64,000 nt of DNA from contig NC_135263.1 of the NCBI RefSeq assembly GCF_964204865.1, positions 13,499,426-13,563,425 of the forward strand, given 5' to 3'. Shown piece by piece: positions 49,820-62,588 of this stretch (position 1 is the first letter of the stretch; every line of letters starts with the position of its first letter). A program made the translations under genes and the position numbers. The notes under the pieces were generated by a model. That model had not been told where the DNA came from, made no database searches, and saw nothing but the letters and a program-made list of their open reading frames with translations. The DNA comes from Styela clava (taxonomy: Eukaryota; Chordata; Ascidiacea; Stolidobranchia; Styelidae).

Positions 49820-52800
49820 TCAAAAATAATAAATAAACAGTAAACGTTGTAGTTTATTTAATCTTAAGCGAGGTGACATGCGGTGGCAAAACATTGGCGA
49901 TTTAGCCAACTCGCACGGCATTTTAGGTATAACTCTATTCACAGTTATCGCAATGTCACCTTGTTACTAATCCCATAAACCAAAATGGTTTTGTTAATAA
50001 AACTTCTGGCGTACTCCAGGCTGTCTGTCAACTTTTATTAAGCCTGTTCAGCAGCGTAAGCGATTTTTTACAACACAATATATTGCGGTGAATAGCCTCT
50101 ATAATAATTCACGTTCTTGGATGACGGATGGCGAAAGTTATTCAAAATAAACTACCATTGTGTTGGACAACGAAACTTGACAAGTTGACGGCGCTTGTTG
50201 AATGCTCGTCATCCTCTCACATGCCGGTAAAATAAACATCGCGAGCTTACGAAAGTTTATTTACCTTCTCCATCAACTGAAATAAAAATACGGACCTTTC
50301 CGGGAGGTTTGGAAAACGCGAATACCATTCCACGTAGCGTATTTATGATATCCCCCATCTTTGGTTTAGCAATAATTTGTAACATTTTTGTTCCCTTTCC
50401 GAGACCTGGCGTCTTTGTGTTTATATATTAGTTTCGTTTCGATAAATTGACTTTTGTAAAAGCAATGACCCATTCAATAAAGTCACGGTAATAATATGAT
50501 GTATTATATTTATCACTGGATAGTTTAGATTTGGGCGACCAATCTGGAACAAAATATCCGAGTGTGATTATGATGTTTTGCGAATAGTGGTGGTTTCGTG
50601 TACAGGAGGTAAGACATTAAAAAATTATGGTTCACCGAAGTACATGTAAGAGCTTCTCTGTTTGATGATCCAATTTCATCATATCAAACATAAAGTTAGC
50701 TGATTAGTTTATAGGTATTTTTCATTATAAATATTCCCAAGTTTTAGGAGTTACTTTTACTTCAAACAGAACAATAGCTATAAGGGTATAATCCCTCGTG
50801 CGTTGATTTTCCAATCCTCGATGCGGTGGGAGCTCTTGGACTTCAAGAGCTTAAAGCATAACTAAGTTACCACAGTGTCACCTGGGCCATCGTGCACACA
50901 AATATTGCTCTCAGATGATTTTATAGACAAATAGGATATCATTGAAATATCACAGATGACTAAAATCAGGATTTATCAATTATCCCAAGATTCTCAAAAC
51001 GTGATACTTTTATTTGAATCTATGACGTAACGTACAATGGTTTACGTTACGTCTGGCTGATATCGCAATTTAGGCGTATTTGGTTGTAAATTGAGCGTAA
51101 CCCCTAGAACGTGATTGATAGTAATATATGATGTAAAACATGGCATGATCGATGATTTTCATGTGTGACATTATCTATGTTATCTCCAGATAAAATTTCT
51201 CTTTTAAAACCGATGAACAGCTGTGTTAGAATAAGGATTAACCAATCGACTTAATAGCGTCAGTGGATACTGTTCTGTACTATTCTGCTTCTAAGTAAGT
51301 TTAAAATAGAAAAATAAATAAATAAAAATTGCCAATTTAATTCGAGTAGTTTTGTGTCGATTTGTTTTGTCGTTTGAAATATAAACGAATATCACACCAA
51401 GTTTCTTGTGAACTGCTATCTTGTTTAAACTCTTTCCGCTGCACTTAATAATTGCCTCCCTTTTGCAAAAAAAAAAGATGAGGAAAACCTGGAACTGAGT
51501 GACAGATTCTGTCACTAGGAAAACTTAAACCTGTTCAAACTGATCAGTCGAAATGAGTTCATAGATGCTGTCATTATTTTTATATCTTGTTAAATATAAA
51601 TACTTGGTTTACGACTTTGTTAAATTATCGAAAACAACATTCTATCACACCACTTACTTTAAACAACGCGTCTATTCCATAATGGTATGAAGAGGCATAC
51701 CTTACAAATCGACTCAAACATTTAAGATATATATATAGGGTTACATACCACCAATGTAAAATGACCTGTGACGAAATTCTCCATTTTACAATACAAGGGT
51801 AAACTTTGTGTTTACCCAGGCACGTGTTCTTTATTTGACCACTGATGTAATGGATAATTGCCATGAAACAATAAGGTTTTGTGCGAAGCGATGAATGGTT
51901 CACTTGCTAAACGCAGACCATTATTGGCCTAAAGCGATGTTTTTGATTCTCTCCCGGAAAGATAGAAATCCCAAATCATAAAACACATTCTCCACATAAG
52001 TGATGGTTACCCAATCTAATAAAAATGTGGTATGAAAGGAATCAGAAACAACCACAACTATCCTGCCCCAAAACAGAATATTAGATATGAAAAGTAAAAA
52101 ATACCCAAGAAACTAAATAAGCGGAATTCACCTTGAGTGGCGTGTGACCATGTGATTCTCATGTATGCTATTTTAGTCGACACTTTTCAAGTTCTGGCCG
52201 TTGGCATCGATGTAAGTAAACTCGTTGCTATGGGGGAAATTCTTTCGCATCGAATTTACCAGTAATATGCTTTTACATAATACTGTTACATAATCAAGAA
52301 TAAATAGGCTTCGGTGTCGTTGAATCTTTTCTTCTTCATACACCACTCGAAATGTTTAACTTACTTTTGTTATAGGGTATCAAATAAAGCAACTAGCAAA
52401 GCAATTGTTTATGAGATCGCTGATTATGTTTATAAACAGATATGCAGTTGCAATTTGACTCAGTGCCAGTGGCATTCTGTTCTGATGTCATGTTGAAATA
52501 TGTTGGTGTAATATCAAGGCGTGGTGACGTATTGGTGTCGTCAAAATCTTGTAGGGAACGGTAAAGAGAAATTTTCTGTTGGATTGTGAAATGTAATTGC
52601 AATATTCGTGGCATTTGAACTTGGGAAATATTTTGTTCTTTTGTCCAATTTGGCAAACTCCCTTAATAAGTACTTTCGTAGTGATAAATTTTTATCGTAT
52701 GAGTAATTCACAAACCCGGCATATTTATCGGGTAATTTCGCGATTACTTTTAGATTGAATGCTTGCTTTGAATCCATAAAAAACTAAATCTTGTAATCTA

Positions 52801-55800
52801 TTGAACCAGACCGATTCCAATTGAATTTCATATAATTTTATATAATGATCATGTTGGTTCCACCGATTTCAACATGATAAATATTGAGAATGATTTACAA
52901 CATCGGTACCGAATACATATTTGTTTAATACCTCAAAGTAAATCAGTTCCTAAAGCAATTTTTCAATTTGTCAATATTCGCTTTTGGTAATTTGATTCAC
53001 ACAAAGCGATTTATTTAAATTTCATCATGTACGGAAGATACCTGGCTGGAACTTTTACTCAGTTGACCCATACTCCATACACGTTTGGCCAGGCGTATGT
53101 TTATTTATATAAGCTGGTCCAAAAATAGAATATGATGTAACTTTATGAAATAAGTAAAGCGGAACAAATGCGGTCTTTTATTTATAATACCATATAGGGA
53201 AATATGGCATTGGTGAAATATAATTGAGAAAGCTTTCGCGGTAAGACGTTACCGCAGTCGAGACTCATCTTTTCTGCGAAGAGGAAAAACGGATTTCATG
53301 TATTCGGATAAAAGTGTCTGGTTATAATACCTGATTCTCTTCCGTCTGTTTTGTTGTTACTATGAAGTTGATATTATATGCTCTGTTAGTCTAAAAATAT
53401 AGGGTAGTTTACTCTACCGCGAGGTTCGACTTTAACTCAGTTAGATATAATTGAAGTGCATTGGCAAAATTATCTCTCTGCTTTTTAAATTCTGTTCATT
53501 TCTTCTGGCCTTCCATAACTTTCAAGCAACGATGAGGTTAAACCAGAATGAATCGTTAGGACCTGGAAATATTTGCTGAATTATACGAAACCCCACATTG
53601 GAAGCTTGAATTGGACAATCACACAGCTTGAATAAATTTTGGCTAGATTTTAGGGTAATGGCAATTTTAACCTGTATGGTTATCACGTGATCGCAGCATG
53701 AGTACGTAAAATACGTCTTAGTAAGGTATTATCTAACATGGCAGCGTTGCTGAAACATCGGTAAAGAATCACGAAAGCTTTTTCAAAACGAGATACATAC
53801 CTTTCATTGCTTCAATCAGAAGAGAAAAAATCATTCCACGAAGAGCTATCTCTCGACGGGTTTATAAATAGGACGAGTCCCTTTCGTACGGAACACACAG
53901 AGCCTTGCAACTCGGTTGTCGAGAAGTTAAGTGGTTTTCTAATTTACTTAGCGCAGGCGAGTAAATATTGCATGTTAGATTACGATGCAGCTGGGTCTGC
54001 AAATATATTTTGAGTGGTCTTGTCTCTAAGGAATATATATTGACCAATTGACGAAATTTAAATTGCTCTTTATTCTTGGAACAAGACCGAAGGTAGTGAA
54101 ATCTGGTTTTGTGGTTTTCGGGTGCGTATTTACTCCAACCAAAGTGACTTTGCTCCCAACTACACACTCACGATAGTCAGACATCAGGCGACCTACTTGC
54201 GAATCACGGGTGTGTTTGGCGCGACCAGGTCGTTCTGTTTTAAATCTTCAATTCTGCGGAAAATCAAATGTGCCACAGAGGTAATTTCAATTTAACTAGG
54301 GATTTGAGAATTGACATTGGTTGTCAGTTTCACCTTTGCTCGATGCAACTCCCTCAGGTATTTGTATATTATTATCATAACATTGCGAGAAGATTGACGG
54401 TTTCGCTCAAGAGACATTAATGTGTTACTTGACATTTGGCCAAAACGCTGATGCAACGCACGTAACGGCTGATAGGAATATCGTTCTTCAATATAAAATC
54501 AAAACCAGGGCAAGCAGAAATCTTAAAAATGTATTTTTGTTTAATCTCTGATCGCGCAGTGGTCGCTTGTAAATTATATACTAGTTCCCTTTGCAATTTT
54601 AGTTGAGAGTTCTGGATGTTGTTTTGAGCAAACATTTTTAGGACAAAAAATCTTAACGCATCTTTGTAGTTATAAATTTTCTCATTTGCCTAATAAGATT
54701 CTGAGAGTATTTTTGAAAACCATTTTTAGTAAAATCTGTATATTTTGTTGGAAATAATTTGTTACGAAATTTTATTGGATTTTGAATATAAAATCAACGT
54801 TGCCGCATTATGATTTAATTTCATTGTCCGTGGCCAGTTAATACCTACACATACGGCATGTTTTAATTTCATATAGACTTCCGACCTCTTTTTCTTGGTT
54901 CAAGACACCTGCCTTGAAGGCCTATTTCTCTTAACGAGTAAATACCGCTAATATGTAATATATCGAATTTCACTTCAACATCTGCGCCGCTTATAGGATT
55001 TATTAACTTATCATATTTGAGGTCTTAACCTTATATAACCAGGTCGTATGTCGCAATTTTTAAAAGTGGCGTCGAAAAAATTTGTATAAATTCTCGCGTT
55101 CGGTAATAGAGAACGTACAATAAGTTTTACATTACGATATAATCGTTTATCTAATATTGTAATAATCATAGATCATTTTTCGCAGAAATTTCTTTTTTGC
55201 TCACGATAAGCGCTGCAAAATATAAGTCTAACAATCGACTGCTCAACAAATATTGATGGAGTATATATTAATTTGATCATATCGAGCACCCGGGAGTAGT
55301 GCCGGGAAAATTTTGTGTGTCCGAAAGTGTCATTCGTTTTACGGGGCATGAATGAGATTTGATTTTGCGCCAGTGGTGGGCAATAAAAACGCAGCCCAGT
55401 GCAATTCGAAAACAGTTCACAGATGCCAGTAACGTGGCAACGCCATTTCTTTTGATGATGGCATTACGCAAATCGAAATTCCTTAGATTAGATTTGATTA
55501 CCAATTACAATTGGCGTTCGTTTCCGCTTAAAAATGACGAAATCCCGTGATATTAGGCGGGGTGACACCGTTCTCTGCCTACGTTGCGAAATATATAAAT
55601 TGTAGCAATTTTGCCAATAAGTTCAGAGAAAGCGTAAATGCCAAATACATGGCGCCGATTTTTATCTAAACCGCTTTCTATATCAAATTCATTATTGATA
55701 TCTAAAATCGATCAAGCTAGACCATGTTATAAATATTTGATTCTTATCAAAATTGTTGATGGCAATTGGTGATATTGTCCAATTTCTTTATTAACCCGGG

Positions 55801-57401
55801 TTTCTAAAAATATACTGCGCCAAATAATGTTTGATCAATTTGTACAACCTAATACAAGACAGAGAATTTAGATTTCGCAGGCACCTTGCGACGTTTTCGT
55901 TAAAATCAAACTACATTTCCAAAAAATGCTTGCGTACACCGCGTGTTCTGTATGAATTAAGTATATACTTTTACTCGGATGTATTGTGTACAATTGAATC
56001 ATTGAAAAATGCACGCGGTATTAATAGACCGGCAACATCAGATAACGTTTGATCTTTCAAAAATGTAACATTGTATACAGTACACGGTTTTAAATGTTCT
56101 AGTGAGTAACCAAGCCCAAATTAACGCATACTTGTTTACCTGAAGACTAGCAGCGAGGCAGCTGAATCTTACTCAGTACGTGGATCTGTTTTCACATACT
56201 TTGCAAAGAGTGCAAACCAATGCCGCAGTTGCTGTGGTTCTATCGCGAGTCGTTGGCGTTGTCGCCGTCGGTGAGCAAACAAAAAGAACTCGCAGCTCGC
56301 TATTCAAATTTAAATATCGAGTGTCCGTCAAATTTAAAGAGGCTTAGTTAGCGAAGATAACAATTGAAACCGCAATGTATAGATGTAGAGAACGATACAG
56401 ACAGCAATGTACATAAGTGCAACATGCTATCAGAAATTTGTTTAGCATTGGAAAGCTATTGGCGCATTCAAATGGCGTATAGGTGGAATACGTATTCCAG
56501 TTTATCAGGCACCTCTAATGGGATAAGCTGCCTTAATCAGAAAAGCTTGACATCTTCGTAACCTCCTCCACTCGAAATATCATCTGAAGGGCCTCAGAAA
56601 TCGAATAAGATTTAAATAGCTAAAAATAATTTAGGAGATTGAAATTTTTGTTGTTTTAATTTGTCACACAGCCCACGGAAATAGAACAGAGGTGTCCCGT
56701 TACCGAGCCATGTTTACCGGCGGTTAATTGTCAAGTGGTGCACGGAGAAAACACTTCCGAAAGAAAACTCCGCGGAGCAGGCATAGGATACTCAAATTTC
56801 TGCAAAGCACTTATGGTTGATGCAGTAATGCTACCAAATATAGACGAATATTCTTGTCAGTAGGTTTCCAAATTTTAGGTGGAGTATTCAAAAGTTAAAA
56901 AAGCGTCCATGTTGCGCCTTAGATTGATTATCACCTGACCATACGTGGTTGTCCACAATTAGAAAAATGAGAATTGAGTTTCAAGTATTTGCGATTAGTC
57001 AATGTGGTCAACAAACAAAGATACCCAGGATAGATAGTACAACAGAGTAAACACTCAATATTTGCGTGTGGGCTCCAAATGTTCTGACTCGCACAGATAT
57101 TAATCAAGTTAATTAGTTTAGTAAATATTACATAGCACGCGACGGGGATATTTTTAGATTTATATGTTTGTAAAGTAGTGTATATTCATGACAATTTGTG
57201 TACAATTAAAATTTGAAAAGGGGGTTCAAAACTTATTTCCGCGGAGATGATGATTCATTCCTCAAACTGTCCACGAGAAGAATATATCGAACAGCGCAGT
57301 GTGTGCACATGTAAATATATTATTCACTTTACTTTTTTGTTCCAAGCAGATTTATTAGTACTACATTATTATTACTATCATTGATTTAAAAATTGTTAGT
57401 T

Positions 57402-58431
57402 ATGCCTTCATTGTCAAAAAATTTTCAACTTGGGATGGCTATCGTGCTGGGGATAGCATTGATATTTGCCCAAATAGGCAAAGGCGAGACGAGAAGATCG
57501 AACGGATTGATAAAACGATGCGGGAGCGACGCTCGGGAGTTTCTCAAATGGTTTTGTGACGATGATTCGTTCAATTTTCCTTTCCCATTTCATCGAGTTT
57601 ACAGTAAGTATTAACGTGAAATTTTAATAAACTCATAAAAATATTATTTGCTTGTGTACATATAATATAGTAATTAATATAAATGGTATATGCTTGAATA
57701 TGCCAAACATCAATTTGATCAAATGTGTTTGATTGCTTAATCTATTTTACCAATAAGGAATACAAAAAAAAACATATAGTAACTTCATAGCTGAAATTAT
57801 ACTTCAGAAATATTAATTTATGCTTACCGGCATGAATGTGGCTCATCACACATAAATAACCTCGCCGTGTTCAGTTTTCGTAAATATTTAGTCAGGGTGC
57901 GGTAAACCGGCTAAGCGTATTTCATAATACCCTGTATTATATTAATGAACCACGATTCTACTAAGGATCCAAGGCTTTTAAGGTGTTTATTGGTCACGAT
58001 TTTAATGACCCTTCCCAAAGATATTAATGGGTATTTTTATTTTGTATCCCACGACTCAATTCCATCGACACCACGAACCTATTGATAATAACGTTAGCGT
58101 ACATCACTTAGTGAAATTGGACATTATTACCATTTTTTGTTTGTAATTGCCAATGGCATCATTTTTTTAACGAGATCACGACCTCTTTTTTTTTTTATCA
58201 CAATTGATCTTTATTTTTGTAGTTATCCTCCGTTACCGGGCTCCATACAAGCATCTGTATCCGTTTCAACATCAAGCGTCAACGTGTTGTCGTTATGGAT
58301 GTCCCGAAAGAGGATACGAACGCATGTGCCACTACCATAAAATGATGCAGGGATGTAAGAAATTTTCACGGAACTACCGTACGTCTTATGGAAGGAGAAA
58401 GCATAGTAGGATGATGACTCTTTGTCGGTAA
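57402..58431 (+). CDS. Insulin/IGF/relaxin-superfamily peptide, single-chain type with two extra cysteines
   Basis: Two exons, 57402-57603 and 58223-58431 (donor gtaagt, acceptor tttttgtag), join at phase 1 to give 136 aa. Residues 10-28 form a signal peptide core. The B-chain motif is KRCGSDAREFLKWFC: C40 and C52 with 11 residues between. The A-chain motif is CCRYGCPERGYERMC: C89, C90, C94 and C103, with the family spacing CC-x3-C-x8-C. The phase-1 intron in the C-peptide region is the ancestral position of insulin-family genes. The C region (about 36 aa, FPFPF-rich) has no dibasic or RxxR furin site, so the product may stay single-chain as IGFs do. A 33-aa basic tail after the A chain has two more cysteines (C112, C135) and a GRRK site near 124-127. 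The relaxin receptor motif is absent. A 5' acceptor (tccaagcag) ends at 57349, and aataaa lies at 58691-58696. It probably signals through a receptor tyrosine kinase; that is inference. Confidence 0.88.
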
Positions 58432-61400
58432 AGTGGAGAGAACCAGCATCGCGGGAGCTTGGAACTCAAAAATATTGTATAACCTAAACGAGGTTTAAGA
58501 CACTGCTTACAACTCGTTTTGGTCCTTGCTTGACTGTGCCAAGGTTTTACGATCTGAGAGAGTTTTGATCGATAAACTCTCGAGAAAAAGGGGATTTAAT
58601 CCCCAAACAACTGCTGCATTTCGAGGTAAACAACAGTTGTCGAAATATTTCACGCACTAGCTGAGAAAAATCTGTCCTCAAGTGCGTCACAATAAACGAT
58701 CCCTGGCAATGTCACTTGTGAATGACGCAAAACGATAATGATCCCTGATATGGATGATAAATTGGTGTAAGCGAAAATGCATTAGGACGCAATAAGCCTT
58801 TGTTAGGATTAAATCAATTCCCAAATAGTGTTGTGTTTTATTGATTCTATCATTGCTTTGCTCAACAAGTGAAAACATTTAATTGCGGGTTTACTTTTCA
58901 TTTTTTTAATTTCTTAACTGTTTCAATCGCTGAATATTTTCTATTATTTATATTCGGTTACGTATGAGCGTGAAATGGATAACATTCAATTACCATCCAT
59001 TGTTGGCGCATTCTGGATAACTGTCGAAAACAACATTAAAACAAATTTTAGGATTTTTATCATAGTTTTATTTATTTTATTTCGGAGTCGGCAAAAAATA
59101 TCACTGCCTTGGTGTCCTGAAAAACTATTTTTCGTTAATGTTCCGATTTGGCGGCGCCTAATTGGTGTTTTTTTTTTTCAATTTAATATCAATCGATATT
59201 ATTATTTTATGAGTATTTTTTTTTTCTATGACTTTCTTAAAATAAAATGTCTATGTTTTCACTATAAATAAATTCACACTGTGAGTCGATTCTGTATATC
59301 GTCGTGCTTTATTTCTTGAAGATTTAGTGGCTTAATACAGATCATACTTGTAATTAACCCTTTATTATTCTGGAGCAGGCCATGTATAGATTGAATATCT
59401 TGACTTAGGCTATAAACCATTACGGACATCTAATTTTGGGTAGTCATTGGTATCATCTCAAAAACAAGCTTAAAGTAGTTGCGTGAGCTTACAGGACAAG
59501 ACTCATGGGCCAAGATTGAGAAGAAAAATTTAGCAATCAACTCGTATAGGTTCTTCATGACTATGCGATTTTCATGAGAATTGAAGTCAACTTATTATTT
59601 GTCCCGAATAGATCATGTTTAATCATGGTCAAAAAACATTATGGCATTGACTAACTAAATATGATACAGTCTCAAGACAAAACCATGGTGGAATTAGGTT
59701 GTTCTTAGAAAGTGGCGCCATGAGTTGAAGTGGCTGGCGACTAGACGTCAGTGAACTTGATGACAGGCAGGCTTTGGAATGCCAATATTTAATTAAAGTT
59801 AGTGCAAATTCTTGAATTATCAATTGACGATACGTTGTTATGATAAATATATATAATATTAGTTTGTGGGTTTTCCCAGATAATGGCGGCATTTTGGTGA
59901 AGATCTTCCATTTATTCATATTTTAAATAATTTAAGTAGTTTGCACAAGCGTTAAAGGGAAAGGGGAAACATTATTCGCAAAATGATTTCTCGTGTGGTA
60001 ATAAATTTTAGTCCAAAGAGGAGGAGGTGCATAATAAAAATTACGCAAAGTTTCAATAATTTTTTTGAATAGATCTCAAAAACGAAAATTGAACTAGGCG
60101 TTTGAGGTTGAACGCCGATTCACGTTGACAATGACATGTTGGGGTATAGTTGCGCAATTGTCAAGAAAATAAAGTATCTTGATTGTCGCAAACTATTTGT
60201 ACTGATGTTTGCATGGAATTCGTACAGAAATGTTGAACACGGTAAAAGTACCAATGTAACTACAGACCTGACCTGCAATCGGGAGACGATCTGTAAAGTG
60301 CCGAGTCACAACACTCCCCATTTACGATTCATCATTGAAATACTTATGAATACCACACGCCAAATGTTCACGAGTCGATGATAATGCCCGAGAAATGACG
60401 TATTAAAAGAGTGTATGAAGCAGATATAGCTTCACAGTTTTTCCATATATATCTCAATTTACAACTGGATAAAGCATAATTTGATTTTGAATGGGTGCGT
60501 GCGATCGTGTTTTAAAAAATTCCATATAAATTTTTATAACGAGAGAAGGAGGAATGCGATATTCTGATTTTCCCAGTCTTTGTAGGACCGTAAATGGCCA
60601 TCAGACACTCACATATACGTTCGTGGCTATGTCGTAAATCGGATTTTCCATCTTGCATTATTAGGCACAAATTGTGCGTGCCAATTTTGGCGCCAAACAA
60701 TACACGCAAAAATGCAGTTACGCTGATTTATATTATGTATTCAGTTTTGCGGGGAGGTATGTATGGATCATAGATAAACGCCGTTGTTATAATAAATAAG
60801 AATATAGTGTAAAAATGGCCCTACTAACAAAAACTCAAAAAAATGAAACAGCAATACGTCCACGACGTTTTTGTGACGCAAAACGTTTCATTATTCAATT
60901 AGATTCTGAGATTTGTTGGTTTAAGCAATCTTGACCTTTATCATTGGGGCGTATATCCCGTGGAATGAGTATTTTCGATTCTGATAAGTTGTTTTGAAAA
61001 TAAGTAATCTTCATTGCGTTTTGACTAGACTATAATTCGCGTGATTTTCACCAATTAATAATATTTTGAGGTTAATTAAGACACCGCAATTAGCAAAAAT
61101 CATATTTTAGTCATTAAAAAAATTATGTTTTCGGTTTTGTGCCACCAGGTTTCGTGCGATGCGACATTAAATGACACGAAACTATTTCAAAACCGTTAAA
61201 TTGGAAACTTATTTAAAATTATCCGTGTTTGTGATACCTGTAAGAATAACTTGCGTGATCAAGTAAAGTAGTGGAAAGTTCAAAATAATTGTTCCAATAA
61301 TTTTAGCATAATTGGAATACCATAATTCCTTACAATTTTGATTAGGTTAATCTATTTGAGAATATTTTGCACTTTCGTTCTCAGAGATCATTTTGAAATA

Positions 61401-62158
61401 ATTACATTTCCAATCTGGGTTTATTACGACTTTAAATTGCGCTATAAACCTGCCAAATTATTGGAATATATTTACTTTTGAATTGAAGCTCTTTGTCAAC
61501 ATCATGCGGACAACAGAATGTTTATTTTGATTGGGAGGATTTCCAATTTACGGTACACAATTTCTCATTTTGTTGTTCTTGAATAATGTAATTCTGAGGT
61601 AATCTGACCTTAGTCAGATGAAACAGTATAGAAATACAATTGTGTTAGTGTACAGCAAGACTCTTGAATTACTTAAGTTAGTTATCTTCACTCTTGCTAC
61701 AGCATCCTTGTATCATATGCATACGATTCCCCCGGCACAAAAACCGGATACATAGAAAGATGGATAAAAAGTTAGTTCCGAAGAAACCGTACCGATAAGA
61801 CTATGTGTGTCGTACAAATTTTAATCAAAAAGGAAAAAATTTCCCGATACTTATCTAATGTTTATGTGTTCACGCACTCGACATTACAAATTTGCAGCTG
61901 TGATGTATACGGATAATCGGGTCGTTCTGTTATTATGTTGTTGTTATTAGTATTTATCTTCATTTTCTTGTCACTGTGAAACAAATCGCCTGGACCAATA
62001 GCTTTGCGCACCATGTAGCGGTTCCGCGATTGCAGTGATCCGGGGGTTAGTCAACGTCGAGAAGACTGTCGGTACTGCAAAAGATTTGATACCGGTACTG
62101 CTTTCTTTTGACCGCCGTGTCCATATATTTGATTATAAGCATGTATATTGCCTCAAAT
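58432..62158. other. Downstream of insulin-like gene; no gene seen
   Basis: AT-rich DNA after the insulin-like 3' end. No second insulin-type CCxxxC motif was found by eye on either strand. Short open frames look random in composition. Confidence 0.45.
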
Positions 62159-62588
62159 CAGGGATCGGCAAACTGCGGCCTGCGAACTAATTTGTTGTGG
62201 CCAGGTAGAACATTACAAAGTGCTTGGACGGAAAAATATTTTTTTGTTGAGCAACATGCAAAACCTATTTGATTGATGTTCCAAACCATGATTGCAGACA
62301 TCATCGACAATGTTGCATGTTGGTTTTAACGCTTTGGTCAGCTCACAGAAACAATGTCATCCTTCAGATGATTAAGTAAACAAAACCAAGGTATATTTTC
62401 AATAATAAATGAGAAACAGCTACATGCACGTCTCATTGAGACAAGCGTTTAACACGGGAATATATATATGAGTTACGACATAATTTTAATGTGGCGATTA
62501 TTTACTACGAAAATTAATGTGGCCCACACGCTACAGGAAATGTGTATATTCGGTGCAGTAGCATATACATAAAGTTTGCTGACCACCG
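62159..62588. mobile_element. hAT-like MITE, about 430 bp
   Basis: Left end cagggatcggcaaactgcgg; right end in reverse complement cggtggtcagcaaactttat. The flanking 8-mers agree poorly (four of eight), so this may be old or slightly misplaced. GGCAAACTGCGGCC-type ends match the hAT group seen at 12818. Confidence 0.55.

Larger units (their letters stand above)
36659..57349. other. 20.7-kb region with no gene I can assign
   Basis: AT-rich DNA. Short open frames of 60-110 codons occur on all strands at about the density expected by chance, and their composition is rich in I, K, N, F and Y. A hAT-like border (ctagggatgggcatttcgaa) lies near 39999, with cgattcgattcgg-type repeats to about 40380. 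Three weak exon-like segments are noted separately or among the findings: a possible start exon at 37622-37704, and possible terminal exons at 46606-46709 and 49681-49819. Much of the region may be intron or regulatory DNA. Confidence 0.4.

Noticed and set aside
50250..50275. Tiny minus-strand exon (ttgatggagaag) between a strong acceptor and donor
   Set aside because: The signals are good, but twelve bases with no matching downstream exon cannot be supported as a gene start.
56671..56862. Cysteine-containing frame after a tgtcacacag acceptor-like site
   Set aside because: Sixty-three codons without a recognised domain; its length is within the chance range and no upstream exon could be linked.
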